Origin: Nocardioides iriomotensis
GTDB lineage: Bacteria > Actinomycetota > Actinomycetes > Propionibacteriales > Nocardioidaceae
DNA: 64,000 bases
Direction of reading: 5' to 3'
Assembly (NCBI RefSeq): GCF_004168035.1
Contig: NZ_SDPU01000020.1
Coordinates: 124,001 to 188,000 of the forward strand
Under the pieces are notes generated by a model that was given only the letters and a program-made list of their open reading frames with translations, ran no database searches and was not told where the DNA came from. Shown piece by piece: positions 34,201 through 43,352 of the stretch (its first letter is position 1; every line of letters begins with the position of its first letter). The position numbers and the translations under genes are program-made.

Positions 34201-35367
34201 TCAGGGGATGGTGCGCGGCGGGGAGCCGGCCGCGAGGGACTCCAGCAGCGTCTCCCAGCGGTGGCCGACCGTCTCCATCGACCACTCGTGCGACCGGGCC
34301 AGTCCCGCGGCACCCATCCGGCGCCGCAGGTCCGCGTCCTCGACCAGCCGCAGCAGCGCCGCGGTGAACCCGGCCTCGTCGCCGTCGGGCACCAGAAAGC
34401 CGGTCTCGCCGTCGCGCACGATCTCCCGCGGGCCGCGCGGGCAGTCCATCGCGACGGTGGGCAGGCCGACGCTCATCGCCTCGATCAGCGACATGGAGAA
34501 GCTCTCGGTGTGGGAGGCGAGCGCGTAGACCGAGGCGCTCGCCAGCACGCTGCGCAGGTCGAGCGAGTAGCCGCGCAGCCGGACCCGTCCGGCGAGGCCG
34601 AGCTGCTCGACCTGGGCCTCGAGAGCGCGGTCCTCGGGCCCGGCGCCGTACACGTGCAGCTGCCAGTCGGGGTGCGCGGCCGCCACGGGCGCGAAGGCGC
34701 GGATCATCCGCGCGTGGCCCTTCGCCGCGTCGAGCCGGCCGGCGGTCACGATCACGGGCGCGTCGAGCGGTGCAGGCGCCTCGGCAACCGGCCACGGGAG
34801 GGCGTTGGGCAGGTGGTGGATCCGCGCGGCGGCGTCGGGGTAGCGCGCCCGGTAGTCGGCGGCGTCGGCCGCGGTCAGCACCGCGAACCCGTCGAGGCCC
34901 GGCACCGCCGCGTCTAGCACGGCGGTGGAGCGGTCCGGGGCGAAGCGGTTCTCGAAGTGGCCGTGGTCCTGCCCGACCACCGGTACGGCGGTCGTGGGCC
35001 GCAGCTGGAGGGCGGCGAGGTGCAGCGACGGGCGGGTCGAGAGCAGCACGCCCTCCGTCACCCCGGCGAGCCCGCGGCGCAGGACGAGGTCGGTGAGGTG
35101 GTTCATCCGGGCCTCGGCGGGCGCGGGCCGCAGCCGGCTCGGCCGGGCCTCGAGCTCCGCGCGCAGGGCGCTGCGCCGGCGCGGGGTCGGGTGCAGCACC
35201 CGGACGGCCAGCCGCGGGTCGTGGGCGAACCGGGGCACCCGCCGGCTGCGGAACAGGCTCAGCAGCGTGACGTCGTGGGCCGCCGCGAGGTGATTGGCCA
35301 GGTTGACGACGGTGCGCGCGACGCCCCCGCCTCCGAACGCGTCGAAGACGAGGACGTGGACGCGCAG
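34201..35367 (-). CDS. GT4 family glycosyltransferase, probable CTG start
   Basis: 388 aa if started at CTG 35367. The first ATG/GTG-type codon (GTG 35238) would remove VHVLVFDAFGGGGVARTVVN, which is the normal N-terminal acceptor-side strand and loop of GT4 enzymes. AAGGA lies 8 nt before the CTG, overlapping the stop of the upstream carboxylase gene, so a CTG start is the simplest reading. The C-terminal domain has VIVTAGRLDAAKGHARMI, VRLRGYSLDLRSVL and the donor-site EX7E in TESFSMSLIEAMSVGLP. Acceptor unknown. Confidence 0.82.
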   Translation of the reverse strand: MRVHVLVFDAFGGGGVARTVVNLANHLAAAHDVTLLSLFRSRRVPRFAHDPRLAVRVLHPTPRRRSALRAELEARPSRLRPAPAEARMNHLTDLVLRRGLAGVTEGVLLSTRPSLHLAALQLRPTTAVPVVGQDHGHFENRFAPDRSTAVLDAAVPGLDGFAVLTAADAADYRARYPDAAARIHHLPNALPWPVAEAPAPLDAPVIVTAGRLDAAKGHARMIRAFAPVAAAHPDWQLHVYGAGPEDRALEAQVEQLGLAGRVRLRGYSLDLRSVLASASVYALASHTESFSMSLIEAMSVGLPTVAMDCPRGPREIVRDGETGFLVPDGDEAGFTAALLRLVEDADLRRRMGAAGLARSHEWSMETVGHRWETLLESLAAGSPPRTIP

Positions 35368-35371
35368 CGGC

Positions 35372-37183
35372 TCAGTCCTTGATCTCGCAGATGACCCCGC
35401 CGCTGGTCACCGTCGCGCCGACCTCGGCGTCGAGGCCGCTGACGGTGCCGGCCTTGTGCGCCTTGAGCGGCTGCTCCATCTTCATCGCCTCGAGGACCAC
35501 GATGACGTCGCCCTCGGCGACCTCCTGGCCGTCCTCGACCGCGACCTTGACGATCGTGCCCTGCATCGGCGAGGTGACCGAGTCGCCGCTCGCGGCGGCA
35601 CCGGCCTTCTTGCCCTTGGCGCGCTTGGGCTTCTTCGCACCGCCACCGGCTCCGCCGGCCGCGGCGATGCCGCCCAGGCCGGCCGGGAGGACCACCTCGA
35701 TCCGACGGCCGCCGACCTCGACGGTCACGGCCTGTCGCTCGTCGGCCCCCGTGCCGTCTGCCGCCTCGCCCTGCTCGCCGCCGTACGGCTCGATCTGGTT
35801 GTCGAAGTCGGTCTCGATCCAGGTCGTGTAGACGTCGAACGAGCCCTCGCCGGACGGGTTGGACGCGGCGACGTACGCCGGGTCGGAGACGACCGCGCGG
35901 TGGAACGGCAGCACCGTCGGCATGCCCTCGACGACGAACTCGTCGAGCGCCCGGCGAGACCGCTCCAGCGCCTGGGTGCGGTCGCGTCCGGTGACGATCA
36001 GCTTGGCGACGAGGGAGTCGAACGAGCCGGGCACGGTCTCGCCCTGGTCGTAGCCGCCGTCGAGGCGGACGCCGGGGCCCGAGGGCTGGTGCCAGCGGGT
36101 CAGCGTTCCGGGGGCCGGCATGAAGTTGCGGCCGCCGTCCTCGGCGTTGATCCGGAACTCGATCGAGTGGCCGCGGATCTCGGGGTCGTCGTACCCGAGC
36201 TCCTCACCGGCGGCGATGCGGAACATCTCGCGCACCAGGTCGATGCCGGTGACCTCCTCGGAGACGCAGTGCTCGACCTGGAGCCGGGTGTTGACCTCGA
36301 GGAAGGAGATCGTGCCGTCGGCCGCCACGAGGAACTCGCAGGTGCCGGCGCCGTAGTAGCCGGCCTCGCGCAGGATCGCCTTCGACGACTCGTAGAGCCG
36401 CTCGACCTGCTCGTCGCTGAGGAACGGCGCGGGCGCCTCCTCGACGAGCTTCTGGTGGCGGCGCTGCAGCGAGCAGTCCCGGGTGGAGACCACGACGACG
36501 TTGCCGTGCTGGTCGGCGAGGCACTGGGTCTCGACGTGCCGCGGGCGGTCGAGGAACTTCTCGACCAGGCACTCGCCGCGACCGAACGCCCCGACGGCCT
36601 CGCGCACCGCCGACTCGTAGGCGTCGGGGATCTCCTCCATCGTGCGGGCGACCTTGAGGCCGCGGCCGCCGCCGCCGAAGACCGCCTTGATCGCGACCGG
36701 CAGGCCGTGCTCCTTCGCGAACGCGACGACCTCGTCGGCGTCCTTGACCGGGTCCTTGGTGCCCGCGGCGAGGGGGGCGTTCGCGGCCTCCGCGATGTGC
36801 TTGGCCTTCGCCTTGTCGCCGAGCGCCTCGATCGCGGACGGCGGTGGGCCGATCCAGGTCAGGCCCGCGTCGATGACCGCCGCGGCGAAGTCGGCGTTCT
36901 CGGCGAGGAACCCGTAGCCCGGGTGGACCGAGTCGGCGCCGGACCTCTTCGCGACGTCGACGATCTTCTCTATCGAGAGGTACGACTCGGCCGGGGTAGC
37001 GCCCCCGAGGGCGTGCGCCTCGTCGGCGAGCCGGACGAACAGCGCGTCGCGGTCGGGCTCGGCGTACACCGCCACGCTGCCGATCCCGGCGTCCTTGCAG
37101 GCCCGGATGACCCGGACCGCGATCTCGCCGCGGTTGGCGACGAGGACCTTCTCGAGCGGCTTGACGTTCGCCGTAGCGGCCAC
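35372..37183 (-). CDS. accA: Acyl-CoA carboxylase alpha subunit (biotin carboxylase plus carrier)
   Basis: 603 aa from GTG 37183, with AAGGAGAG upstream; the longer ATG-start version lacks support. Biotin carboxylase: [54 protein letters not shown] linker rich in Lys/Ala/Gly follows ([12 protein letters not shown]), then the carrier domain with [11 protein letters not shown]. In actinobacteria one such alpha subunit serves several beta subunits; the accD and accE genes at 49.8-51.7 kb are the obvious partners for propionyl- or acetyl-CoA carboxylation. Confidence 0.95.
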   Translation of the reverse strand: MAATANVKPLEKVLVANRGEIAVRVIRACKDAGIGSVAVYAEPDRDALFVRLADEAHALGGATPAESYLSIEKIVDVAKRSGADSVHPGYGFLAENADFAAAVIDAGLTWIGPPPSAIEALGDKAKAKHIAEAANAPLAAGTKDPVKDADEVVAFAKEHGLPVAIKAVFGGGGRGLKVARTMEEIPDAYESAVREAVGAFGRGECLVEKFLDRPRHVETQCLADQHGNVVVVSTRDCSLQRRHQKLVEEAPAPFLSDEQVERLYESSKAILREAGYYGAGTCEFLVAADGTISFLEVNTRLQVEHCVSEEVTGIDLVREMFRIAAGEELGYDDPEIRGHSIEFRINAEDGGRNFMPAPGTLTRWHQPSGPGVRLDGGYDQGETVPGSFDSLVAKLIVTGRDRTQALERSRRALDEFVVEGMPTVLPFHRAVVSDPAYVAASNPSGEGSFDVYTTWIETDFDNQIEPYGGEQGEAADGTGADERQAVTVEVGGRRIEVVLPAGLGGIAAAGGAGGGAKKPKRAKGKKAGAAASGDSVTSPMQGTIVKVAVEDGQEVAEGDVIVVLEAMKMEQPLKAHKAGTVSGLDAEVGATVTSGGVICEIKD

Positions 37184-37221
37184 GGGTGTTCTCTCCTTGC
37201 GCCTCGCGTGTGTCGTTCGGG

Positions 37222-37227
37222 AGTCTA
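37222..37227 (-). promoter_or_regulatory. Candidate -10 element for accA
   Basis: TAGACT on the minus strand, 38 nt before GTG 37183; leaves a leader containing the AAGGAGAG ribosome binding site. The 118-nt gap 37184-37301 holds no other gene. Confidence 0.4.
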
Positions 37228-37301
37228 GGGCCCCGCGTCGTGGGCGAGCAGGTGACCACGGCCACACCGCCCCGCACGGCCGACATCGGAGGGAGCCGGG
37301 G

Positions 37302-38183
37302 TTGCGCGACTACCGGTCGTCCGACGACGACAACGGGCGTTGGGTGGGTTTCCCGTTCCGCGAGGGCGACATCGTCATCTCGACGCGCTCGAAGTCGGGT
37401 ACGACGTGGATGCAGATGATCTGCGCCCTGCTCGTCCTGGGTACGCCGGACCTCCCCGCGCCGCTCACGACGATCTCGCCGTGGGTCGACCACCGGGTCG
37501 AGCCGGTGGCGGACGTGCTGGCCCGGCTCGAGGCGCAGCGCCACCGCCGGTTCGTCAAGACGCACACCCCGCTGGACGGGCTGCCGCTCGACCCGCGCGC
37601 GACGTACGTCGTGGTCGCCCGGTCCCCGCTCGACATGGCGGTGTCGCTCTACCACCAGGGCGCCAACATCGACCGTCGCCGGCTGCGCGAGCTCACCGGA
37701 GAGCCCGAGCCGACCACGCCGGGCCCGCCCCGCCCGGACCTGCACGCGTGGCTGGTGGCGTGGACCGAGCGCGAGACCACCCCGCAGGAGTCGCTCGACT
37801 CGCTCGTGGGGGTGCTGCACCACGTGACGGATGCCTGGCGACGGCGCGAGGCGGGCGAGGTCGACGTGCTGCTGGTGCACTACGCGGACCTGCTGGCCGA
37901 CCTGGAGGGCGAGATGCGCCGGGTCGCCGCCGCGCTCGGCATCACGGTCGTCGAGGACCGCTGGCCGGCGCTGGTCGAGGCCGCCACGTTCGCGTCCATG
38001 CGCGCTCGCTCGGCCGACCTCACCCCCGACACGCTCGGCGTGCTGCGGAGCAAGGAGGCGTTCTTCCGGCGCGGCGGATCCGGTGCCGGTCGGGAGGTGC
38101 TCAGCGCCGACGAGCTGGCGCGGTACGACGCCCGGGTGCGCGCGCTCGCGCCGCCCGAGGTCGTCGCCTGGCTGGACCGCTGA
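37302..38183 (+). CDS. Sulfotransferase domain protein
   Basis: 293 aa from TTG 37302, which has GGAGGG 9 nt upstream; upstream frame residues are Arg-rich and overlap the accA promoter. [14 protein letters not shown] is the PAPS phosphosulfate loop, [11 protein letters not shown] follows as in aryl/steroid-type sulfotransferases, and [17 protein letters not shown] has the 3'-phosphate Arg and Ser. The C-terminal [18 protein letters not shown] corresponds to the RKGxxGDWKxxFT region, in degenerate form. Second sulfotransferase within 4 kb. Confidence 0.87.
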   Translation: MRDYRSSDDDNGRWVGFPFREGDIVISTRSKSGTTWMQMICALLVLGTPDLPAPLTTISPWVDHRVEPVADVLARLEAQRHRRFVKTHTPLDGLPLDPRATYVVVARSPLDMAVSLYHQGANIDRRRLRELTGEPEPTTPGPPRPDLHAWLVAWTERETTPQESLDSLVGVLHHVTDAWRRREAGEVDVLLVHYADLLADLEGEMRRVAAALGITVVEDRWPALVEAATFASMRARSADLTPDTLGVLRSKEAFFRRGGSGAGREVLSADELARYDARVRALAPPEVVAWLDR

Positions 38184-38189
38184 CGGCGG

Positions 38190-39152
38190 TCAGCCGCGTC
38201 GCAGCGCGTCCACGGTCTCGCGCAGCCCCTGGTCCAGCGGTCGCGGCGTCCAGCCCAGCTCGGACTGCGCCTTGAGGGAGGTGCCGTAGTAGGTGGCGAG
38301 CGAGGCACGCATGGTCTCGGCGGCGTACCCGGGCGGCAGCGGCACGACCTTCTCGGCGGCGCCGAGCGCGCGGGCGGTCGCGCGGACCGCCCGCTCGGGG
38401 AGCACCCGCGGTCCCTTCGTGCCGGCGATCGCGGCGACCTGCTTCAGCCCGTCGACGAGCCGCAGGTGCGGGCCGGTGAGCATGTAGGAGCGGCCGGGCT
38501 CGCCGCGCTCCATGGCCAGCACGTGGCCGCGTGCGACGTCCTCGACGTGGGCCCAGCAGACCCCGCCCGCCGCCGGCACGAGCGGGCGCCCGCCGCGCAC
38601 GACCTGGGCGATCAGCTGGCCGGTCTGCGCGGTGTCGCCCGGGCCGTAGACGAGACCGGGCTGGACGATGACGACCGGCAGGCCCTCGCGGGCCAGGTCG
38701 AGCGCGATGTCGTGGGCCTCGGCCTTGGTGCGGTCGTAGTTGGACAGGTGCGTGCCGGTGAACCGGTAGGTCTCGTCGACGACCTGCTCCTGGGTGTCGG
38801 AGTTGACCGCGACCGTGCTCGTGTAGACGACGCGCCGTACCCGGTTGCGGAGCGCGGCGAGCAGCACGTTGCGGGTGCCCTCGACGTTGACCCGGTCACC
38901 GACGGAGCCGTCGCGCTCGCCGAGGCGGTACCAGCCCGCGACGTGGAACAGGCCGTCCACGCCGGTGGTGAGCGCGTCGAGCGCCGCGGTGCTGTCGAGG
39001 TCGCCGGGTCTCAGCTCGACGCCGAGCTCGGTCAGCGCGGTGGCACGAGCCGGGTCGCGCACCAGCGCGACCACCTCGTGCCCCGCCTCGCGCAGCTGGC
39101 GCGCGAGCGCACCTCCGACGAAACCGGTCGCACCCGTCATCGCGTAACGCAT
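38190..39152 (-). CDS. NAD-dependent epimerase/dehydratase (extended SDR)
   Basis: 320 aa. MTGATGFVGGALARQL nucleotide motif, PGDLDSTAALDALTTGVDGLFHVAGWYRLG, VYTSTVAVNS and catalytic Tyr in SNYDRTKAEAHDIAL (YxxxK). WTPRPLDQGLRETVDAL is the usual SDR tail. It resembles dihydroflavonol-4-reductase-like SDRs in actinobacteria. Substrate unknown. Confidence 0.85.
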   Translation of the reverse strand: MRYAMTGATGFVGGALARQLREAGHEVVALVRDPARATALTELGVELRPGDLDSTAALDALTTGVDGLFHVAGWYRLGERDGSVGDRVNVEGTRNVLLAALRNRVRRVVYTSTVAVNSDTQEQVVDETYRFTGTHLSNYDRTKAEAHDIALDLAREGLPVVIVQPGLVYGPGDTAQTGQLIAQVVRGGRPLVPAAGGVCWAHVEDVARGHVLAMERGEPGRSYMLTGPHLRLVDGLKQVAAIAGTKGPRVLPERAVRATARALGAAEKVVPLPPGYAAETMRASLATYYGTSLKAQSELGWTPRPLDQGLRETVDALRRG

Positions 39153-39184
39153 GGACCGATCGAACCAGATCGGGCGGGCCCGGC

Positions 39185-39940
39185 TCAGAGCCGGTGCCGC
39201 ACCCACACGTTCGGCTCGACGTACACCGCGTAGTCGTGCGTGGGGTCGCAGACCACCGGCACCAGTGCCAGGGGTACGACGACCTCGCCCGGGGTGTCGA
39301 ACGGCAGCCCGGTCCACTCCCGCCACTGCCCGAGGGAGCCGGCGACCACCATCGACCGGGGCGCCACGCCGTGGATCGTCGCGCCGGCCCGGGCGTGGGT
39401 GCGCAGCCAGGCGTCGACCGGCAGCCCGTCGTCGCGGGTGCGCGCGATGTACGCGGTGGCCGGCTCGTGCGGGTCCAGGTGCTTCTCGTTGGGCCGCACC
39501 GGGGCGACGAGCTCGGCGTACCCGGCCTCCGCGGCGGCCGCGCGCATCGCGGCCAGCATCCGGTGCGACAGCCCGCGGCCGAGGTGGTCGGGCCGCACCG
39601 CGATCTCCAGCGCACTGACGGTGTCGGTCCGGGTGCCGTTCTCGTGGTCGCGGAACGCCCACAGCAGGACGCGGTCCCAGCCACCGGGCGGGAGCTCGCC
39701 CCCGCGGTGCCCGTGCAGCTCGAAGGGCGCGGCGAACACGCGCGCGACGACCTCGTCGCCGTCCAGCGCGACGAGGCACAGGTGGCCGAAGGTCGACGGC
39801 ACCCGGCCGAAGTACGCCGCGGCGGTGTCGTCGTGGCCCATGAACTCCGGCCAGCTGTCCGGCATCCGCCACATCGCCGGCTCGAGGTCCGGCCGGTCGG
39901 CGAGGGCGGTGATCACGATGCCGTGGTGCTGGGCGGTCAT
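39185..39940 (-). CDS. GNAT-like acetyltransferase domain protein
   Basis: 251 aa from ATG 39940. The central segment SALEIAVRPDHLGRGLSHRMLAAMRAAAAEAGY matches GNAT motif A, with the acetyl-CoA pyrophosphate loop. HLCLVALDGDEVVARVFAAPF is the preceding strand pair. The C-terminal 100 residues (GATIHGVAPRSMVVAG ... DYAVYVEPNVWVRHRL) are not typical of GNAT and form an extra domain. Confidence 0.75.
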   Translation of the reverse strand: MTAQHHGIVITALADRPDLEPAMWRMPDSWPEFMGHDDTAAAYFGRVPSTFGHLCLVALDGDEVVARVFAAPFELHGHRGGELPPGGWDRVLLWAFRDHENGTRTDTVSALEIAVRPDHLGRGLSHRMLAAMRAAAAEAGYAELVAPVRPNEKHLDPHEPATAYIARTRDDGLPVDAWLRTHARAGATIHGVAPRSMVVAGSLGQWREWTGLPFDTPGEVVVPLALVPVVCDPTHDYAVYVEPNVWVRHRL

Positions 39941-39981
39941 GGCGTCATCATCACCGCCGCGACGGCCCGTGTCGCGCGAGT

Positions 39982-40554
39982 TCAGTCCGGGGTACGGCGA
40001 GGCCGCAGCCGGCGGCGCATCACCACACGCGTGGGGGACCGGCGGACCACCTCGTGGAAGCCGGCCCGCTCGTAGAGGCTGCGCGAGCCGAAGAACATGA
40101 AGTCGTCGTGGCTGCGCTCGGGCTTGTCGACCGGATACGCCTCGACCAGCCGCACGCCGTTGTCGCGGGCATGGTCGAGCGCGGCCGCGAGCAGCCGGTG
40201 CTGCAGCCCCTGGCCGCGGTGGGTCCTGGCGACGTACGTGCAGACCACCGACCACACCTCGGCGTCGTCGACCGGCTTCATGACCGGGGAGCGGCGGAGC
40301 TTGTCGTACTCCTCGCGCGGGCCGAGGCTGATCCAGCCGACGGGGTCGTCGTCGACGTACCCGACGAGCCCCGGCACGGTGCCGCCCGCGACGAGGTCGC
40401 ACAGCGCCTGCCGGGCGTCGCCGTGGCCGGAGCCGCTGCGCCGGTAGAACATGCACCAGCAGCCCCGCACGATCGAGCCGCCCGGCTTCGCGAACAGGGT
40501 CTCGAGGTCGGCCCACGTCTCCGGCGTGAGCGCCTGGGTGGTGAACCCGCTCAT
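39982..40554 (-). CDS. GNAT family acetyltransferase
   Basis: 190 aa from ATG 40554, overlapping the MerR gene's stop (ATGA). VCTYVARTHRGQGLQHRLLAAALDHARDNG is GNAT motif A. The N-terminal GSIVRGCWCMFYRR with two Cys and GYVDDDPVGWISLGPREEY are conserved in this acetyltransferase subgroup. Coupled to the upstream regulator, so it may be coregulated with it. Confidence 0.85.
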   Translation of the reverse strand: MSGFTTQALTPETWADLETLFAKPGGSIVRGCWCMFYRRSGSGHGDARQALCDLVAGGTVPGLVGYVDDDPVGWISLGPREEYDKLRRSPVMKPVDDAEVWSVVCTYVARTHRGQGLQHRLLAAALDHARDNGVRLVEAYPVDKPERSHDDFMFFGSRSLYERAGFHEVVRRSPTRVVMRRRLRPRRTPD

Positions 40555-40985
40555 GCCAGCCTCGCCAGGTCCTCGTGGCACCGGGCAGCGACCCGGTCGA
40601 GCTCGGTCATCGTCTCGTCGATGTCGCGGCGCATCTGCTCGAGCTCGGCCCGTCGCACCTCGATCTGGTCCAGCAGGTAGCGCAGCTGCCCCGCCTCGCC
40701 CGGCTGCTCGTCGTACATGTTCACGATCGTGGCGATCTCCGGCAGCGAGAAGCCGAGTCGCTTGCCGCGCAGCACCAGCTGCAGCCGGATCCGCTGCCGC
40801 GCGTCGTACAGCCGCTGGCTGCCGCGCCGAGCGGGGGAGAGCAGCCCTACGTCCTCGTAGTGCCGGATCGTCCGCAGGGTCACGCCGTGCTCCTCGGCGA
40901 GCCGGCTGATCGTCCAGAGGTCCGACGGGTCCGTCGGGTCCGTCAGGTTCGTCGGGTCCGCGAGGTCGCCGTCGCGCTGCTCCAC
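40551..40985 (-). CDS. MerR family transcriptional regulator
   Basis: 144 aa from GTG 40985, with GGAAGG upstream. Winged-helix start WTISRLAEEHGVTLRTIRHYEDVGLLSPARRG, then a dimerisation coiled coil (QIEVRRAELEQMRRDIDETMTELDRVAARCHEDL). There is no metal-binding Cys cluster. It is divergent from an acyl-CoA dehydrogenase gene with an 8-2-8 palindrome between them. This resembles LiuR/PsrA-like control of branched-chain or fatty acid catabolism by analogy. The first 24 residues include DPT/NLT/DPT/DPS repeats encoded by a 9-bp tandem repeat. Confidence 0.9.
   Translation of the reverse strand: MEQRDGDLADPTNLTDPTDPSDLWTISRLAEEHGVTLRTIRHYEDVGLLSPARRGSQRLYDARQRIRLQLVLRGKRLGFSLPEIATIVNMYDEQPGEAGQLRYLLDQIEVRRAELEQMRRDIDETMTELDRVAARCHEDLARLA
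40927..40962. repeat. Four 9-bp tandem repeats in the MerR N-terminus
   Basis: Units GGGTCCGTC, GGGTCCGTC, AGGTTCGTC, GGGTCCGCG, in frame, encoding three-residue repeats (D-P-T type) ahead of the DNA-binding domain. Copy changes would keep the frame. Confidence 0.8.
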
Positions 40986-41012
40986 GGGCTTGCCCTTCCG
41001 CTACGGAAGCGT

Positions 41013-41030
41013 GCTTACGTTGACGTAAGC
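41013..41030. promoter_or_regulatory. Palindromic operator between merR and the acyl-CoA dehydrogenase gene
   Basis: GCTTACGT-TG-ACGTAAGC, a perfect 8-2-8 palindrome, sits 33 nt before ATG 41064 and 27 nt upstream of the MerR start. MerR regulators bind such dyads within the promoter spacer; likely site for the adjacent regulator. Confidence 0.7.
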
Positions 41031-41063
41031 GTAAACCCGACCGACCCTCCTGGGAGGCCCCCG

Positions 41064-42257
41064 ATGACCTACGAGCTGTCCGCCGAGCACGAGGCGTTCC
41101 GCAAGTCCGTCCGCGAGTTCGCCGAGGCCGAGATCGCCCCGCACGCCGCCGAGTGGGACCGCAAGCACCACTTCCCCTCCGACGTCGTGCAGAAGATGGG
41201 CTCGCTCGGGCTGATGGGTCTCACCGCGCCCGAGGAGTACGGCGGCGCCGGCCTGTCGGGCGAGGACGGCGGCTTCACGTCGCTGTGCCTGGCGATCGAG
41301 GAGATCGGCCGGGTCGACCAGTCGATGGGCATCACCCTGGAGGCCGCCGTCGGCCTGGGCATCAACCCGATCCTGACCTTCGGCACCGAGGAGCAGAAGC
41401 AGGCCTGGCTGCCCGACCTGGTCGCCGGCCGCACGCTCGCCGGATTCGGCCTGACCGAGCCGGGGGCCGGCTCCGACGCGGGTGCCACGAAGACCAAGGC
41501 GGAGCTCGTCGACGGCCCCGACGGCCAGGAGTGGGTCGTCAACGGCTCGAAGCAGTTCATCACCAACTCCGGCGCCGACATCACCTCGCTGGTGACCGTC
41601 ACCGCGCGCACCGGCACGCGCGCCGACGGCCGCGCCGAGATCAGCACGATCATCGTCCCGTCGGACACGCCCGGGTTCATCGCCGAGCCGGCGTACGACA
41701 AGCTCGGCTGGCACGCCTCCGACACGCACCCGCTGACCTTCACCGACGCCCGGGTGCCCGAGGCCAACTTGCTCGGCGAGCGCGGGCGCGGCTTCGCGCA
41801 GTTCCTCGCCACCCTCGACGACGGCCGGGTCGCGATCGCCGCGCTGGCGGTCGGCTGCATCCAGGCCTGCCTCGACATGAGCCTGCAGTACGCCGGTGAG
41901 CGCACCACCTTCGGCGTGCCGATCGGCGCCAAGCAGGGCGTCGCGTTCCAGATCGCCGACCTCGAGGTCATGCTGCGCGCGTCGCGGCTGCTGACCTACC
42001 AGGCCGCCGCCATGAAGGACGCCGGCCGGCCGATGAAGGAGTTCAAGCAGGCCGCCGCGGTCGCCAAGCTCTACGCCACCGAGTCGGCCGTCACCGCCAC
42101 GCGCATCGCCACGCAGGTCTTCGGCGGCTACGGCTTCATGGAGGAGTACCCCGTCGCGCGCTTCTACCGCGACGCCAAGGTGCTCGAGATCGGCGAGGGC
42201 ACCTCCGAGGTGCAGCGGATGCTGATCGCGCGGGGCAAGGGCCTGCCCGTCGAGTGA
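41064..42257 (+). CDS. Acyl-CoA dehydrogenase
   Basis: 397 aa from ATG 41064, with TGGGAGG upstream. FAD flavoenzyme: FGLTEPGAGSDAGATKT, WVVNGSKQFITNSG, YAGERTTFGVPIGAKQGVAFQIAD, QVFGGYGFMEEYPVARFYRDAKVLEIGEGTSEVQRMLIAR. A Glu in YRDAKVLEIGEGTSE is at the usual catalytic site of short/branched-chain enzymes. Oxidises an acyl-CoA to the 2-enoyl-CoA. Under probable control of the divergent MerR regulator. Confidence 0.94.
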   Translation: MTYELSAEHEAFRKSVREFAEAEIAPHAAEWDRKHHFPSDVVQKMGSLGLMGLTAPEEYGGAGLSGEDGGFTSLCLAIEEIGRVDQSMGITLEAAVGLGINPILTFGTEEQKQAWLPDLVAGRTLAGFGLTEPGAGSDAGATKTKAELVDGPDGQEWVVNGSKQFITNSGADITSLVTVTARTGTRADGRAEISTIIVPSDTPGFIAEPAYDKLGWHASDTHPLTFTDARVPEANLLGERGRGFAQFLATLDDGRVAIAALAVGCIQACLDMSLQYAGERTTFGVPIGAKQGVAFQIADLEVMLRASRLLTYQAAAMKDAGRPMKEFKQAAAVAKLYATESAVTATRIATQVFGGYGFMEEYPVARFYRDAKVLEIGEGTSEVQRMLIARGKGLPVE

Positions 42258-42277
42258 GCCCGCTGGGAGGCCTCGTC

Positions 42278-42283
42278 TAACCT
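42278..42283 (+). promoter_or_regulatory. -10 hexamer 7 nt before the GtrA gene
   Basis: TAACCT, then 7 nt, then ATG 42291; leaderless spacing, no ribosome binding site. Confidence 0.45.
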
Positions 42284-42290
42284 CGAGCGC

Positions 42291-42812
42291 ATGGGACGAC
42301 GGTGGAAACGGTTCACTGCCGAGGCCTCGAAGTTCCTGACCGTCGGGGGCGTGGCCACGCTGGTGGCCCTCCTGATCTTCAACGCCCTCGTGCACGGCTA
42401 CTTCGGGGGACCCGGGCCGCTGCACGAGCAGCCGCTGGTCGCCTTCGTCCTGGCCAACACGGTCGGCATGGTCGTCAGCTACCGCGGCTCGCGGTCGTGG
42501 GCGTTCCGCGACCGCGAGGCCGTCGGGCCCACCGGTGGCCGGGTCGCGTTCTTCGTGATCAACGTCCTGTCGATGGGGATCCCGCTCGGCTGCCTGGCGA
42601 TCACCCGCTACGTGCTCGGCCTCACCGACCCGCTCTCGGACAACATCGCGGCGAACGTCGTCGGCCTGGGCCTCGGTACGGCGGCCCGCTTCTGGGCGAT
42701 CCGCCGGTTCATCTTCCTCAGCCCGCGGCGGCTGGAGAAGCGCCGCGCGGCCGAGGCGGCCGAGGCGTCCGGGTCGTCCGAGGTGGACGAGCCGGCCGCG
42801 GACCGCGCGTGA
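42291..42812 (+). CDS. GtrA family membrane protein
   Basis: 173 aa. Four membrane helices (about 16-33, 47-66, 84-105, 118-136) with the GtrA signatures FLTVGGVATLVALLIFNAL, SYRGSRSWAFRDRE and RFWAIRRFIFL. GtrA proteins help flip or place lipid-linked sugars during polysaccharide decoration. The tail is charged and cytoplasmic. It overlaps the next gene (GTGA). Confidence 0.88.
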   Translation: MGRRWKRFTAEASKFLTVGGVATLVALLIFNALVHGYFGGPGPLHEQPLVAFVLANTVGMVVSYRGSRSWAFRDREAVGPTGGRVAFFVINVLSMGIPLGCLAITRYVLGLTDPLSDNIAANVVGLGLGTAARFWAIRRFIFLSPRRLEKRRAAEAAEASGSSEVDEPAADRA

Positions 42813-43345
42813 GCACCTTCCGCCTCCGGGTGCTCTCCGACCCGGCCGAGGTCGCCGTGGCGACGCCCGCCCTGGCCCGGGTCTACCGGGTCGCGTTCGC
42901 GGGCGCCGGCGAGGGGGACGACGAGGTCCGCCGCTTCGTCGACGAGCAGCTGCCGCGGCACGCCGAGCGGGACGGGTTCCGGCTCGTCGTGGTGGAGGAC
43001 GGTGACGAGGCGGTCGCGCTCGGCTACGGCTACACCGGCGAGCGCGGCCAGTGGTCGTCGGATTGGGTCGCCGGCCTCGCGCCGGCCCGGCTCGTCGAGA
43101 CCTGGGTCGGCGGGCACTTCGAGCTCGTCGAGCTCGCGGTGGACCCCGCCCGGCAACGGGAGGGCCTCGGCGCGCGGGTGCACGACCTGCTCCTCGAGGG
43201 CCTCCCGCACGAGCGCGCGCTGCTCACGACGTACCGCGAGGACGGGCCGGCCCCGCGGCTGTACCAGCAGCTCGGATGGCAGCCGCTCGCCGACCTCACC
43301 GAGACGACCACGCTCTACGGGCTCGACCTGCGCCCGCGGCGCTGA
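42809..43345 (+). CDS. GNAT family acetyltransferase
   Basis: 178 aa from GTG 42809, overlapping the gtrA stop. FELVELAVDPARQREGLGARVHDLLLEGL is motif A with the acetyl-CoA loop; ALLTTYREDGPAPRLYQQLGWQPL is motif B. Substrate unknown. Convergent with rmlC. Confidence 0.85.
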   Translation: MSTFRLRVLSDPAEVAVATPALARVYRVAFAGAGEGDDEVRRFVDEQLPRHAERDGFRLVVVEDGDEAVALGYGYTGERGQWSSDWVAGLAPARLVETWVGGHFELVELAVDPARQREGLGARVHDLLLEGLPHERALLTTYREDGPAPRLYQQLGWQPLADLTETTTLYGLDLRPRR

Positions 43346-43352
43346 GCGGGGA

